A stretch of 64,000 bases of DNA from contig NZ_BCNW01000001.1 in assembly GCF_001571385.1 (NCBI RefSeq), forward strand, positions 1,488,001-1,552,000. Direction: 5' to 3'. The stretch is from Methanofollis ethanolicus. GTDB taxonomy: Archaea > Halobacteriota > Methanomicrobia > Methanomicrobiales > Methanofollaceae. Made by a program: the position numbers and the translations under genes. Of this stretch, positions 53,396 through 63,222 are shown piece by piece; within the stretch, counting starts at the first letter, position 1; every line of letters begins with the position of its first letter. The notes below the pieces were generated by a model. That model saw only the letters and a program-made list of their open reading frames with translations, made no database searches and was not told the DNA's origin.

Positions 53396-54622
53396 ATGTA
53401 TTCATCAGATACGACCAAGTATCTCATTCACATTAATCTCCACGCAGAGGGGGTGGTCGAGAAACCCGACGTAGTCGGTGCCATATTTGGCCAGACTGAA
53501 GGGTTGCTCGGCGAAGACCTTGACCTCCGCGATCTCCAGCGGACCGGGCGGGTCGGCAGGATAGATGTCCATATCGTGAGTAAGAAGGGTGAGACCCGGG
53601 GAGAGATCCTCATCTCATCCTCCCTCGACCGTGCAGAGACGGCGATCCTTGCGGCGTCCCTGGAGACGATCGACCGGGTCGGCCCCTGCGTCGCGCATGC
53701 CACAGTCGAGCGGATCGAGGACATCCGCGTGACGAAGAGGAAACAGATCGTGGAAAGGGCAAAGGAACTGCTGATCACCCACTTTGATGAGTCGGCGATC
53801 GACTCCACCGAACTGCTCGACACTGTCAGGGAGTCGCTGCGGATCGAGAAGATCAGTGTCCTCGGCGAGGAACGGGTGCCTGCAGGCCCGAATGTGCTCG
53901 ACTCGGATGCGATCATCGTCGTGGAGGGGCGGGCCGACGTGATCAACCTTCTCAGGTACGGGATCAAGAATGCCGTTGCCGTGGAGGGGACGAAGGTCCC
54001 GGCAGTTATTACGAAACTCTGTGAGATCAAGACGGCTACGGCCTTCTTCGACGGCGACCGCGGCGGCGACCTCATCCTGCGCGAACTCCTTCAGGTCGCT
54101 GAAGTCGACTATGTCGCTTTCTGTCCGCGGGGCAAGAGCGTCGAGGAACTGACACGGAAAGAGGTCATCAAGTCCCTGAGAAACAAGGTCCCGACAGAGT
54201 ACATCAGGGACCAGCTGACCGATACAAAGGAAGAGGCCCCTGCAGAGGCGATCCCTCTTCAGGAGACGATGCCGGTCATTGTCAGCGAGGTGAAAGAGCC
54301 CGAAGAGGCGGCCGCGAGCATACCCCCGGCACAGCCTGTCATGACCCTCGAACAGCAGATCCAGGAGGTCGAAGGGAGGGGCATGGCACGTTTCCTGACC
54401 TCGGATTATACGCTGGTGAGCGAGGCGAAGGCCGGCGATGTCGAGCGCGCCGTTGAAGAGGTCGATTCGGACACGGCCGGCGTGATCATCGACCGCCCGG
54501 TCGATCAGAAACTCATCGATGTCTTCCTTGCGAAAGGACTGGAGTTCATTGCCGCTCCGGAGTTCAGGGATATCGTGAAGAGGCCTTTATCTCTCAGGCT
54601 CATGAAAATTCGGAAGGCGTAG
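53396..54622 (+). CDS. dnaG: archaeal DnaG
   Basis: 408 residues. Toprim domain about residues 165-250 with [12 protein letters not shown] and FFDGDRGG, which give the acidic metal-binding residues. In archaea DnaG is mainly a partner of the exosome and can also act as primase. A variable acidic Glu/Pro linker (about 275-320) precedes a C-terminal domain. GGAGG precedes the ATG. Confidence 0.93.
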   Translation: MYSSDTTKYLIHINLHAEGVVEKPDVVGAIFGQTEGLLGEDLDLRDLQRTGRVGRIDVHIVSKKGETRGEILISSSLDRAETAILAASLETIDRVGPCVAHATVERIEDIRVTKRKQIVERAKELLITHFDESAIDSTELLDTVRESLRIEKISVLGEERVPAGPNVLDSDAIIVVEGRADVINLLRYGIKNAVAVEGTKVPAVITKLCEIKTATAFFDGDRGGDLILRELLQVAEVDYVAFCPRGKSVEELTRKEVIKSLRNKVPTEYIRDQLTDTKEEAPAEAIPLQETMPVIVSEVKEPEEAAASIPPAQPVMTLEQQIQEVEGRGMARFLTSDYTLVSEAKAGDVERAVEEVDSDTAGVIIDRPVDQKLIDVFLAKGLEFIAAPEFRDIVKRPLSLRLMKIRKA

Positions 54623-54677
54623 AACGGAGCAAATATATTTATAATAAAATTTCCTATTTCTCTTTCGGGGTTTGGAC

Positions 54678-54968
54678 ATGCATAAAGAAGAACTGATTAC
54701 CCTGCATCAGATCCTTGTCGAGATCAAGGATTATTTCGAGATGATGAATGTCGAACTGAAATTCCCGCAGTACTACGCGCTCAAGATCAACCCGTCCCAG
54801 ATCCACAAGAGCAAACTTGAACACAAACACGCGATCTTCGTCCTCGGGCAGGAACTCGCCAATGCGATGAAAGATATCGACTATAACGCCTCGTCCCGCA
54901 TCTCTGCCAGAATGAAGGAGCTCTCCGAGAAGACCGAGCGGGAACTTGAAAAGAGTATTGAGCAGTGA
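54678..54968 (+). CDS. UPF0058-family small protein
   Basis: 96 residues, all-helical look: MHKEELITLHQILVEIKDYF and ALKINPSQIHKSKLEHKHAIFVLG are the family segments. Found in many euryarchaea; function unknown. ATG 54678 matches the usual start; 54672 is an alternative. It follows dnaG by 55 bases, where ATATTTATAATAAAATT holds a TATA-like box. Confidence 0.85.
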   Translation: MHKEELITLHQILVEIKDYFEMMNVELKFPQYYALKINPSQIHKSKLEHKHAIFVLGQELANAMKDIDYNASSRISARMKELSEKTERELEKSIEQ

Positions 54969-55048
54969 CTGCTCCCCCACCTTCAGTGAGGGGCCCTCTG
55001 CCTGATTTTTTTATAATGGGGGGGCATGTCCCGAACCCCCGGGTCGGT

Positions 55049-55843
55049 CTATGACCTCAGCGCCCGTTCCTTTTCGATCAGGTGGCGGGCAAGCATTTTT
55101 GGAATAGGGGCAGCCATACAGTGCCAGTTCGGCGTGCCGTTCACTTCAAGGACAGTATAACTCCCATTCTCGGCGAGCAGGTCGACGCCGCAGTAATCGG
55201 CACCGACGGCCTCGGCCGCACCGCCGGCGACCTCCTGCATCTCCCGGTCGATCTCGATCGGCGTCCCCGTCCCGCCCTGGTGAATATTGTGGGTGAGGTG
55301 GGCCGACTGCCGGCAGATGGCACCGACTGCCTTTCCTTCGATGACGAAGACCCTGAAGTCCCGGTCGTTTTGCACATATTCCTGGAGATAATAGGGGGCT
55401 TCGCCGAACTCGTCGGGCGTGGTGACGAGACGGACGTCGATGCCGTCATAACCGTAGACCGGTTTGGAGACCGCTTTTCCATGCCGTGCAAGGAAGTCGG
55501 CGGCAAGTTCCCGGGACGCGGTAAAGAGCGTTTCAGGTGACGGTATCCCTTTTTTGAGAAGAAGCGCCGTCGTCTTGACCTTGCTTGCGCAGGTCGCGAT
55601 CGCGTCGGGCGAGTTGACGACGAGGTTCTCAAGGGCGAGGATATCCAGGCACTCGAACTGGTGAATATCCTGCTTCATGCCGCATACCCAGACGAGATCG
55701 CCGGCGATGGACGCCGAGAGAGGGTCGATGGCGTCGAGGTCAAGGAGGGCATATTCGGCTCCCGCCCTTTTGAGTTCAGAGAGCACCGCAGCAGTCGAGT
55801 TGTCGTCGTGGGTGTCTGTCGGTTTGGGTACAATGCGAATCAT
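55049..55843 (-). CDS. mptN: RimK-type ATP-grasp ligase (MptN-like)
   Basis: 264 residues of the ATP-grasp fold: NSPDAIATCASKVKTTALL, SKPVYGYDGIDVRL for ATP, QEYVQNDRDFRVFVI, and LEVNGTPNWHC near the end. Family members add glutamate to pterins or coenzyme F420; MptN does so on tetrahydromethanopterin to give tetrahydrosarcinapterin. The substrate is inferred, hence the lower score for the symbol. Confidence 0.75.
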   Translation of the reverse strand: MIRIVPKPTDTHDDNSTAAVLSELKRAGAEYALLDLDAIDPLSASIAGDLVWVCGMKQDIHQFECLDILALENLVVNSPDAIATCASKVKTTALLLKKGIPSPETLFTASRELAADFLARHGKAVSKPVYGYDGIDVRLVTTPDEFGEAPYYLQEYVQNDRDFRVFVIEGKAVGAICRQSAHLTHNIHQGGTGTPIEIDREMQEVAGGAAEAVGADYCGVDLLAENGSYTVLEVNGTPNWHCMAAPIPKMLARHLIEKERALRS

Positions 55844-55918
55844 GATCTATCCCCGGTCGGGCGGCGATGTCGGCCGCTCTCAGTAAGAGTAGTCGTGCGG
55901 GGGAGGGGATGAAGATAT

Positions 55919-56512
55919 CTATATTTTTTCTCCGCCGATCTCGCCCAGACTTGCCTCGGCTTTCTCGACCATCAACTGCATGGCCTGGATCTTCGCCCGG
56001 GCAGTGAGTGTTTCTCCTTTTTTCAGGGCATCTGATGCTTCCTGGTATAACTTCTCAGCCCTTTCCACTCGCCTTTCCGGTCTCCCCACATCTTCCCCCG
56101 TGATCTTGAGAAGGTCGATCTCCTCCCTGACAGTCAGGAGTTCCCTGAAGATATCATGGAGTTCCATGCCGAGATCTGTCGTGGCGGGCAGACCTTCATC
56201 TCCGGCATCGAGCATCGCCCTCATCTCGTCGTCGATGTCGGTGACCCTCTCGGCGACGAGGAGGGCAAGCGGTGTCGCCTCTCCTGTCGTAAGCCCCTGG
56301 CCCTGGAAGGAGACTTCAAGGTCGGGGCCGGAGAGTCTCACCGCGATCTGCCCCTTTTCCTTCCCACAACTGATGGTCATCGGCGAAAGGGCCTTTTCCC
56401 TCTCGAAGAGCACACTGATGCCGTTCGATTCCAGGTCTTCAGCAAGGCGATTCCGGAAAGTGGAATAGGCGCCGGCAAGGCCCCGGGCGTAGTGGATATA
56501 TGACATCGACAT
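55919..56512 (-). CDS. helical protein of unknown function
   Basis: 197 residues. N-terminal 90 residues are mixed with MTISCGKEKGQIAVRLSGP; the rest has heptad-like charged helices (VREEIDLLKITGEDVGRPERR). No signal peptide or membrane span. Ends about 75 bases before the MptN-like gene on the same strand, so both may be one transcript. Family not recognised. Confidence 0.6.
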   Translation of the reverse strand: MSMSYIHYARGLAGAYSTFRNRLAEDLESNGISVLFEREKALSPMTISCGKEKGQIAVRLSGPDLEVSFQGQGLTTGEATPLALLVAERVTDIDDEMRAMLDAGDEGLPATTDLGMELHDIFRELLTVREEIDLLKITGEDVGRPERRVERAEKLYQEASDALKKGETLTARAKIQAMQLMVEKAEASLGEIGGEKI

Positions 56513-56635
56513 CCCCCGATCCTAAAATATCCCTTTAGATGATAAGCATTCCGCCTGCGGTCTGCCATCGTCAGTCGGGCACGGCAGGTGAAGAGTCGCA
56601 GAAGGATTTTATGCCGGCGGATCGATCTGCCGGCC

Positions 56636-57571
56636 ATGCGCTACTATCCTGCACAAAAAGATCTCCCCCCTCCGCACGAGGTCAACCTGGCCGTTGAGGA
56701 GGCGTTCAGGGAGTACGGAGAGGGACGGATCCAGATGCCGGCGAAGATCTATGTGACCTTTGAGAAGGGGGACTTCAGGACGATGCCCGCGTACCTGCCG
56801 GGCATCGGTATGGCGGGCGTCAAAATCGTCAATGTCCACCCGGAAAACCCGATGATCGGTCTGCCGACGGTGATGGCCCTCACCGTCATCCTCGACCCCG
56901 CCACGGGTATGCCCGAGGCGGTCCTGAATGCCACGGCCCTTACCGACCTGCGGACAGGTGCGGCCGGCGCCGTTGCTGCACGCCACCTCTCCCCGAAATG
57001 ACGGATCGTCCTCGGCGTCGTCGGGAGCGGGAGGCAGGCCGCGGCCCAGGTGGACGCGATCGCCGACGTCCTGGAGATCACGGAGGTGAAAGTCTGGAGC
57101 AGGAACCCGGCGAATGCGGAGGCCTTCTGCCGCCGGTGCGAGGGCCATACCTGTGAGGCCGTCTCACTGGAAAAGGCCTGCGACGCCGACGTCATCGTCA
57201 CGACGACGCCAGTCAGGACGCCGATCATCAGGTCAGAGTGGGTCCACGAGGGGACGCACATCAATGCCATCGGTGCCGACGCACCCGGCAAGGAAGAACT
57301 CGACCCGGCTATACTCCTCCGCTCACGCGTCTTTGTGGACGATCCCGAACAGGCGCTTCACTCCGGCGAGATCAATGTGCCGGTCTCCGCCGGACTCTTC
57401 ACCGGGGAGAGGATCGCGGGCACTCTCGGGGACATTGTCTGCGGGAGAAGAAAGAGGGAAAAAGAGGATGAGATCACGCTCTTTGACTCGACAGGCCTTG
57501 CGATCCAGGACCTTGCCATTGCGACCCTGGTGATGAAGACGGGGGACGGGACCGACCTGCCTTTCCCCTGA
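56636..57571 (+). pseudogene. ornithine cyclodeaminase/alanine dehydrogenase-family gene with in-frame TGA
   Basis: A full OCD/mu-crystallin-like gene of about 311 codons interrupted once by TGA at 56999-57001. Before it: MPAKIYVTFEKG, the substrate-binding AGVKIVNVHPENP and TGAAGAVAARHLSPK. After it, in the same frame: RIVLGVVGSGRQAAAQ (NAD motif), then VDDPEQALHSGEIN to a normal end. In homologues this joint is a short loop with no special residue. A CGA-to-TGA change would explain it. Selenocysteine is unlikely for this family. The two halves may also be made separately. Confidence 0.7.
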
Positions 57572-57572
57572 C

Positions 57573-59045
57573 TCACTCCTCTTTCGGGAGGGGCCGGGAA
57601 AATTTCTTCCAGACCTCTTCCCTGTACACCGGCCCCGAGTTGTAGGTGCAGAAGGGGACCAGTCTGCCGTCTGGCGTGGCATAGTGGATGCAGCAGCGCT
57701 GGACACGGTCGATATCGTAGTTGTAGTTGTCCATGAAATGCATCGTGCCGATGAAGAGGGCGTTCCAGTGGAAGTCCCGCAGGGCGTCGAAGTTCTGTGA
57801 AACAAGCGTCTTCCCGAGGAGTGTCCAGAACTGCGTCGCGCTGCCGTGCTCGCCGCTCGATGCGGAGACGCTCATGTCCCTGACGCCTTCGATGAGCGCA
57901 CGATACTTGTTGATGGTCCCGCCGTCTTTCATCCTGTCGGTCATCGTCCTTATGGCCTCGAAGAACCCGTCGACGTCGACCATCTCGTTGATCGGGACAA
58001 GACCTTCCTCGGTCACGAAGACATAGGTCGCGGCGCCGCAGTGCTGGTGGGTGGTGAACCTAACCTGCGGTTTTCCGGTGTACGTCTCGACGAGGTCGGA
58101 GATCGGGACGACGCAGGGAACGGGGTAGAGATAGTTCTTCTTGATGATACCGCCGGTCTGCTCTTCTATCTTCTCGGCGAGGTCGGGGATGGTGATACGC
58201 TCTCTTTTGATGTCATCCTCGCTTGCGGCACCGGTGAAGGCCACGGGCTGGAAGTTGACGCCCCGCACGACCTGCACATGGTCTGCGGCAAACCTGAGGA
58301 TGGCGCCGATCTCGTGGTCGTTCCTCCCGTTGATGATCGTCGGGACGAGCACGACGCCGAGTGCGGCCTTCGCGCAATTTTTCACGGCATTCAGGCTTGC
58401 CTGAAGGATTGGGTTTGTCTCCAGCGTAACGCCGTCGAAGTGCAGGTAGACCGTGCTCAGGCCGGCTTCCCTGAGTTCCTGCGCGTATGCGGGATCTTTT
58501 GCGATCTTGATCCCGTTCGTTGCGATCTGGACCTGCGAGAAGCCGAGTTCCTTTGCCTTCCTGACGAGATCGAAGAGGTCGTCGCGCATCGTCGGTTCGC
58601 CGCCCGAGAACTGGACGGCCGGGGCGGGGACCGGTTTTTCGCTCCTGACCATCTTCATCATCTCGACGACCTCGTCGAACGACGGCTCGTAGATATAGCC
58701 ACAGGCCCGGGCATTGGCGAAGCAGAAGTCGCAGTTGAGGTTGCAACGGTTCGTCAGGTCGATGTTGGCGAGCAGGGTCATCGATTGATGACGGGAGCAT
58801 ATCCCGCAGTTTGCCGGGCAGGTGTCAGGGGCGGTTTCTCTCTGGGGGTTGGAGACACCGTTTCCGATCTCCTCGAATGCGTCGAAACGCCTGTACATCT
58901 CTACATCCGACCAGTAGAGGTGTTTCGCCTCTCCATGCTCCGGGCAGGTGCGGGAAATCCAGACCTTCCCGTCCTCCTCGCAAATGTCTGCGTCAAGCAC
59001 CCTTTTGCAAATAGGGCAAAGACTCTTGGTTTTTTTCAGAAGCAT
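57573..59045 (-). CDS. tes: tetraether lipid synthase Tes (radical SAM)
   Basis: 490-residue radical SAM enzyme. N-terminal Cys region CPICKRVLDADIC with RTCPEHG, then CPANCGIC, then the SAM motif NRCNLNCDFCF near residue 103, SGGEPT after it, and further C-terminal Cys (QHCGAATYVF, RCCIHYATP). This layout is that of Tes/MJ0619, which joins two diether lipids into tetraethers. Ends one base from the convergent OCD gene. Confidence 0.83.
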   Translation of the reverse strand: MLLKKTKSLCPICKRVLDADICEEDGKVWISRTCPEHGEAKHLYWSDVEMYRRFDAFEEIGNGVSNPQRETAPDTCPANCGICSRHQSMTLLANIDLTNRCNLNCDFCFANARACGYIYEPSFDEVVEMMKMVRSEKPVPAPAVQFSGGEPTMRDDLFDLVRKAKELGFSQVQIATNGIKIAKDPAYAQELREAGLSTVYLHFDGVTLETNPILQASLNAVKNCAKAALGVVLVPTIINGRNDHEIGAILRFAADHVQVVRGVNFQPVAFTGAASEDDIKRERITIPDLAEKIEEQTGGIIKKNYLYPVPCVVPISDLVETYTGKPQVRFTTHQHCGAATYVFVTEEGLVPINEMVDVDGFFEAIRTMTDRMKDGGTINKYRALIEGVRDMSVSASSGEHGSATQFWTLLGKTLVSQNFDALRDFHWNALFIGTMHFMDNYNYDIDRVQRCCIHYATPDGRLVPFCTYNSGPVYREEVWKKFSRPLPKEE

Positions 59046-59187
59046 ATCTCATCCACCGGCATATCTTTACAATAGCGTTTCATATATTGGTTACCTGCGC
59101 CATACAGTGATGACACAATGTTTAGAGCGAATTGAGATTTAAACTTAAGTAGAAATTGTGGGGAGAATAATTATTATTATCGATTCG

Positions 59188-59721
59188 ATGATATCAAGTC
59201 TGGTCGTGGCGATCTGGGTGATGTTGCCTGCCTATGTGCCTAATTCGGCCGCTGCCGCTCTTGGAGGCGGTGCACCGGTGGACATGGGGAAAACCTGGAG
59301 CGACGGTCGTAGGATCCTTGGCGACGGGAAGACCTGGCGTGGTTTTGTCCTCGGGGTCACATGCGGTGTCGCCGTCGGTATCGTTCAGATTGTGGCGAGG
59401 GACGCCTTCGGACTCTCCTCTCTCCCCGAGCATACGCTCATAACAGTGTTCCTCCTTGCCTTCGGGGCGCTTCTTGGCGATATGGTAAAGAGTTTTATCA
59501 AAAGGCGGCTTGGAAAGGAGAGCGGGGAGGAATGGCTCATCGCCGATCAGTACGACCTCGTTGCCGGATCTCTCGGCCTCTTGCTCGTCTTCCAGTACGG
59601 CTGGGTCATGGAGAACGTAACCCTCGGGGTCTTTGTCTGGATCCTCATCCTCACGCCCCTCCTCCACCGTGCTGCAAACATCATCGGATATCTCATCGGA
59701 GTGAAGAAAGTACCATGGTAA
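59188..59721 (+). CDS. carS: CDP-archaeol synthase CarS
   Basis: 177-residue membrane cytidylyltransferase acting on unsaturated archaetidic acid. Seen: IWVMLPAYVPNSAAAALGGG, DGRRILGDGKTWRGF, and FGALLGDMVKSFIKRR with DQYD near residue 130, catalytic acidic motifs. ATG 59188 matches homologue length; a GTG at 59158 would add ten residues. It diverges from tes, so two lipid genes share the 140-base gap. Stop overlaps the pyrE start by 7 bases. Confidence 0.9.
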   Translation: MISSLVVAIWVMLPAYVPNSAAAALGGGAPVDMGKTWSDGRRILGDGKTWRGFVLGVTCGVAVGIVQIVARDAFGLSSLPEHTLITVFLLAFGALLGDMVKSFIKRRLGKESGEEWLIADQYDLVAGSLGLLLVFQYGWVMENVTLGVFVWILILTPLLHRAANIIGYLIGVKKVPW

Positions 59722-60227
59722 AGGAAATTGCAGAAATGCTCAGGGAGCATGGGGCCCTCGAGATCGGGGACTTTGTCCTGGCGTCCGGGGCACGGAGTTC
59801 GTACTATCTCGACATCAAGACGGCGATCACCGACCCCGCCCTCCTCCGCCAGATCGGCGAGGCATTTGCAGAGGGGTTCGCGTTCGATGTCGTTGCGGGC
59901 GTTGCGGTGGGTGCGGTCCCTCTCGCGGTCGCCACCTCCCTTGCATCGGGGAAACCGTACGCGATCATCAGGAAGGAGCAGAAGGATCACGGCAAGAGCG
60001 ACCTCGTCATCGGTGACGTGAAGGGGAAAGCGGTCCTCCTCGTCGAGGACGTCACGACGTCTGGAGGGTCCGCACTCTTCGGGGTCAGGGTGCTCAGGGA
60101 TGCCGGAGCACGGGTCGTTGCCGTGGCCTCGGTCGTGGACCGGGAGAGCGGGGCGTCCGATGCATTTGCACATGAGGGCGTGCCCCTCGTCCCGCTGACG
60201 ACGGCCTCAGAGATGATGAACCTGTAA
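59715..60227 (+). CDS. pyrE: orotate phosphoribosyltransferase
   Basis: 170 residues. Motifs: SGARSSYYLDIK at the start, AGVAVGAVPLAVA, IRKEQKDHGK (flexible loop) and the PRPP motif VLLVEDVTTSGGS. Makes OMP from orotate. Overlaps carS; purD follows after 24 bases. Confidence 0.94.
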   Translation: MVKEIAEMLREHGALEIGDFVLASGARSSYYLDIKTAITDPALLRQIGEAFAEGFAFDVVAGVAVGAVPLAVATSLASGKPYAIIRKEQKDHGKSDLVIGDVKGKAVLLVEDVTTSGGSALFGVRVLRDAGARVVAVASVVDRESGASDAFAHEGVPLVPLTTASEMMNL

Positions 60228-60251
60228 CCATTTATGGGTGAGAGGCATATA

Positions 60252-61547
60252 ATGATGGACATGAAGATTCTTGTTGTGGGCGGTGGCGGCCGGGAGCACG
60301 CGATTGCACGGGCCCTATCCTGCAACAGTGGTGTAAAACTTTATACAGCAATGGCGCGGCACAACCCCGGCATTGCGTCTCTCTCTGAGGGCGTTCTCCT
60401 CGAAAAAGAGACCAATGTACGGGCTGTCGCGGATTTTGCAAAGAAGAGCGATGTCGACTTTGCCATCATCGGGCCCGAGGCACCACTCGAGGCTGGCATT
60501 GCCGACACCCTTCAGGAACAGGGTGTCCCCTGTGTCGGCCCGACGCGGATGGCGGCACGGCTTGAGACGGACAAGGCGTTCTGCCGTACCATGATGGAGA
60601 AGCACGGCATCGCCGGGTGTCCGCACTACCGCGTCTTCCAGGACCCCGGAGAGGCCTGCGAGTACATCGACGCCTATGACGGCGACCTTGTGGTCAAACC
60701 GATCGGTCTGACTGGTGGAAAAGGAGTCAAGGTCATGGGTGAGCAGGTGGACAGCGAGGGAGCGAAGAAATATGCCCGCACCCTCCACGGCGGCGTCGTC
60801 CTTGAGGAACGGCTTATCGGCGAGGAGTTCACCCTCCAGGCCTTTGTCGACGGGAACCATCTGGTGCCGATGCCCCTTGTGCAGGACCACAAGAGAGCGT
60901 ACGAAGGGGATACCGGCCCGAATACAGGGGGAATGGGGACCTACTCCCTTGAAGACCATCTCCTGCCCTTTGTGACACCGTCAGACTACCGCGACGCCCT
61001 TGAGATCATGCGGAACGCCGTTGCGGCGATGATCGCCGAGGGCCAGCCGTACCGCGGTATCCTGTACGGCCAGTTCATGAACACGCGGGACGGCCCGAAG
61101 GTCGTGGAGTTCAACTCGCGCTTCGGCGACCCCGAGGCGATGAATGTCCTCTCTCTCATCAGGAGTGACTTTGCTGAGGTTCTCTGCCGGATCATCGACG
61201 GGACGCTCTCGCCCGCGCATGTAGACTTTGCAAAGCAGGCGACGGTCTGCAAGTACCTCGTGCCTCAGGGCTATCCTGACGCACCGGTCGCCGGAGCGTC
61301 GATCGAGGTCGGGGACTATGGCGACGCCCTGCTGTATTATGCGAATGTCGGCGAAAAGGACGGGAAGCTGACGACTCTCACCTCACGGACGATGGCCTTC
61401 GTCGGGCTCGGAGACAGCCTTGAAGAGGCCGAGACAAAGGCCGAAAAGGCGGCGGCGGCGGTGAAAGGCGGCGTGTGGTACAGGCACGATATCGGCAAGA
61501 CCTCCCTCCTCGACAGGAGGATTGCACACATGAAGGGAATACGATGA
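60252..61547 (+). CDS. purD: phosphoribosylamine-glycine ligase
   Basis: 431-residue ATP-grasp enzyme of purine synthesis. Start [39 protein letters not shown], and the later [14 protein letters not shown]. The ATG at 60252 has GGTGAGAGG six bases before it. The stop and the argF start overlap (ATGA). Confidence 0.94.
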   Translation: MMDMKILVVGGGGREHAIARALSCNSGVKLYTAMARHNPGIASLSEGVLLEKETNVRAVADFAKKSDVDFAIIGPEAPLEAGIADTLQEQGVPCVGPTRMAARLETDKAFCRTMMEKHGIAGCPHYRVFQDPGEACEYIDAYDGDLVVKPIGLTGGKGVKVMGEQVDSEGAKKYARTLHGGVVLEERLIGEEFTLQAFVDGNHLVPMPLVQDHKRAYEGDTGPNTGGMGTYSLEDHLLPFVTPSDYRDALEIMRNAVAAMIAEGQPYRGILYGQFMNTRDGPKVVEFNSRFGDPEAMNVLSLIRSDFAEVLCRIIDGTLSPAHVDFAKQATVCKYLVPQGYPDAPVAGASIEVGDYGDALLYYANVGEKDGKLTTLTSRTMAFVGLGDSLEEAETKAEKAAAAVKGGVWYRHDIGKTSLLDRRIAHMKGIR

Positions 61548-62452
61548 AGAAGGATTTTCTGACACTTCTTGACGCGGACGCCACCGAGATAGAGGATATC
61601 CTCGACGAGGCCGGGAGACTCAAGGCGCTCCGGGCAGAGGGTACTCCCCACACCCTCCTGGCCGGGAAGAGTCTTGCCATGATCTTCGAGAAGGCCTCGA
61701 CGCGGACGCGTGTCTCTTTCGAGGCCGGGATGCACGACCTCGGGGGCCATGCCCTCTTTCTCAACCCCCATGACCTCCAGCTCGGGCGGGGCGAAATGCT
61801 CAGGGACACGGCGCGTGTGCTCTCCAGGTACGTCTCGGCCATCATGATCCGGGCCTACAAGCACAGCACCATCGAAGAGTTTGCAAAATACTCCTCGGTG
61901 CCGGTCATCAACGGTCTCTCCGACATTGCCCACCCCTGCCAGGTGCTTGCCGACCTCCTGACACTGCGCGAGCGCTTCTCCTCTCTGGAAGGGCTGAGGC
62001 TTGCCTGGATCGGCGACGGGAACAATGTCTGCAACTCGATGCTCATCGCCGCGGCCTATACGGGTATGGAACTGCGGATTGCGTGCCCGCCGGGGTACAA
62101 CCCCGACGCCGGGATCCTGGAAGAGGCCCGGGCGCGGGGCGCGAAGGTCGCCTTCTTCGCCACGCCTGAAGAGGCGGCAGAGGACGCACACGCCCTCTAC
62201 ACTGATGTCTGGGTCTCGATGGGCAACGAGGCCGAGCGGGAAGAGCGCCTCAGGGCTTTCCAGGGCTATACGATCACTTCCGACGTCGTGGCGCGTGCCG
62301 AACCCGACGCCGTGGTGCTGCACTGCCTGCCCGCCCACAGGGGCGAGGAGATCACCGAAGAGGTTCTGGAAGGGCCGCAGAGCATTGTCTGGGACCAGGC
62401 CGAGAACCGCCTCCACGCCCAGAAAGCACTTCTCGTCAAACTAATCCGGTGA
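61544..62452 (+). CDS. argF: ornithine carbamoyltransferase
   Basis: 302 residues. Carbamoyl phosphate motif STRTRVSFE near residue 50, HPCQVLADL near residue 130, and ornithine motif [15 protein letters not shown] near residue 265. Makes citrulline in arginine synthesis. Translationally coupled to purD. Confidence 0.95.
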   Translation: MKKDFLTLLDADATEIEDILDEAGRLKALRAEGTPHTLLAGKSLAMIFEKASTRTRVSFEAGMHDLGGHALFLNPHDLQLGRGEMLRDTARVLSRYVSAIMIRAYKHSTIEEFAKYSSVPVINGLSDIAHPCQVLADLLTLRERFSSLEGLRLAWIGDGNNVCNSMLIAAAYTGMELRIACPPGYNPDAGILEEARARGAKVAFFATPEEAAEDAHALYTDVWVSMGNEAEREERLRAFQGYTITSDVVARAEPDAVVLHCLPAHRGEEITEEVLEGPQSIVWDQAENRLHAQKALLVKLIR

Positions 62453-62559
62453 ACGGGGCCGCGCCTCCGGGTGGCGACCTCGGTGTCTCTTTTTTAAATT
62501 AAAGATATCTCGGTATCCGTCTGGCTCATGACAGGAGGGTGGGACGACAACCTCTCATC

Positions 62560-62880
62560 TCAGGATCTCTGCTCTGTCTTCCCGGGGCCAATCCTGAAGG
62601 GGATCTGGGGACGATAACTCCTGGGTTATAATGGGGGGAAGGTAGTGTACCTGTCTCTCTTCCGGGGGGCTGCCGCCCCCCAGACCCCCTGCCATTAAGA
62701 TAAGGACGGGGATGGCAGTCTACTCCTAAGATCTCCTTTCTCTCTTCCCCAGACCAATCCTGCGTCGGGGGTCCGGGGGAACGACCGGAGGGAGTCGAGA
62801 AAACTGTGGGTTTTCGAGGTAGTCGCCCGGAGGGTGTGGTATGGGGGAAGGCAGTGGATCCGTGTTCACTCAGAGAGTTT
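62560..62880 (+). repeat. R2 GC-rich repeat, copy 3
   Basis: Blocks CTGTCTTCCCGGGGCCAATCC, GGGGGGCTGCCGCCCCCC, CTCTTCCCCAGACCAATCC, GGGGGTCCGGGGG, GGAGTCGAGAAAACTGTGGG with its hairpin TTTTCGAGG, and GGGGGAAGGCAGTGG follow the order of 8955-9165 and 49455-49700 loosely. Confidence 0.45.
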
Positions 62881-62963
62881 CTCCAGAGCCTGATTTTCTC
62901 GTTAAAGCAGATCTATGATGCACCGTGGGCTGCAGATATTCGAGCCCCGCACCCCTTACCTGC

Positions 62964-62974
62964 AAAAAAAAAAA
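62964..62974 (-). terminator. T11 run after small methanogen gene
   Basis: Eleven T bases on the minus strand start three bases after the stop of the gene at 62978, a strong archaeal termination signal. Confidence 0.65.
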
Positions 62975-62977
62975 GAA

Positions 62978-63214
62978 TTAGTCGGAGCCGATGAAAGCCT
63001 TGACCTGCTCGACCATGTCCTTTTCCGCTTTCTGGATGACGTCCAGTTTGCCACGGAAGGCAAGGAGGTTTCGCATGTCGCCGTCCATGTTTGCAAAGGA
63101 GAGCCTTTGCGGGCTGTCAACCAGTTCGACGTCGTACTTGCCGATGATGTCCCGGATCACACTCCTCGGGACACCTGGCGGGATGACCAGATCATAGAGT
63201 TCTTCTTCTGCCAT
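62978..63214 (-). CDS. small conserved-looking protein next to methanogenesis marker 14
   Basis: 78 residues from ATG 63214: MAEEELYDLVIPPGVPRSV, then DVELVDSPQRLSFANMDGD and a helical end with KAEKDMVEQVKAFI. Starts 8 bases after the stop of the marker gene, same strand. Family not recognised by name; position suggests a link to methanogenesis. Confidence 0.65.
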   Translation of the reverse strand: MAEEELYDLVIPPGVPRSVIRDIIGKYDVELVDSPQRLSFANMDGDMRNLLAFRGKLDVIQKAEKDMVEQVKAFIGSD

Positions 63215-63222
63215 GGGATTCC

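Larger units (their letters stand above)
62453..62977. other. gene-free region with R2 repeat
   Basis: About 520 bases after argF without a gene. R2-like repeat at 62560-62880; near 62964-62974 an A11 run is the minus-strand terminator of the next gene. Confidence 0.5.

Noticed and set aside
56999-57001. TGA as selenocysteine codon
   Set aside because: Position is a loop without a redox residue in the family, no selenocysteine insertion hairpin was seen, and the enzyme class does not use Sec.
57846-59075. 409-codon plus-strand open frame
   Set aside because: Antisense to Tes, whose Cys motifs are clear.
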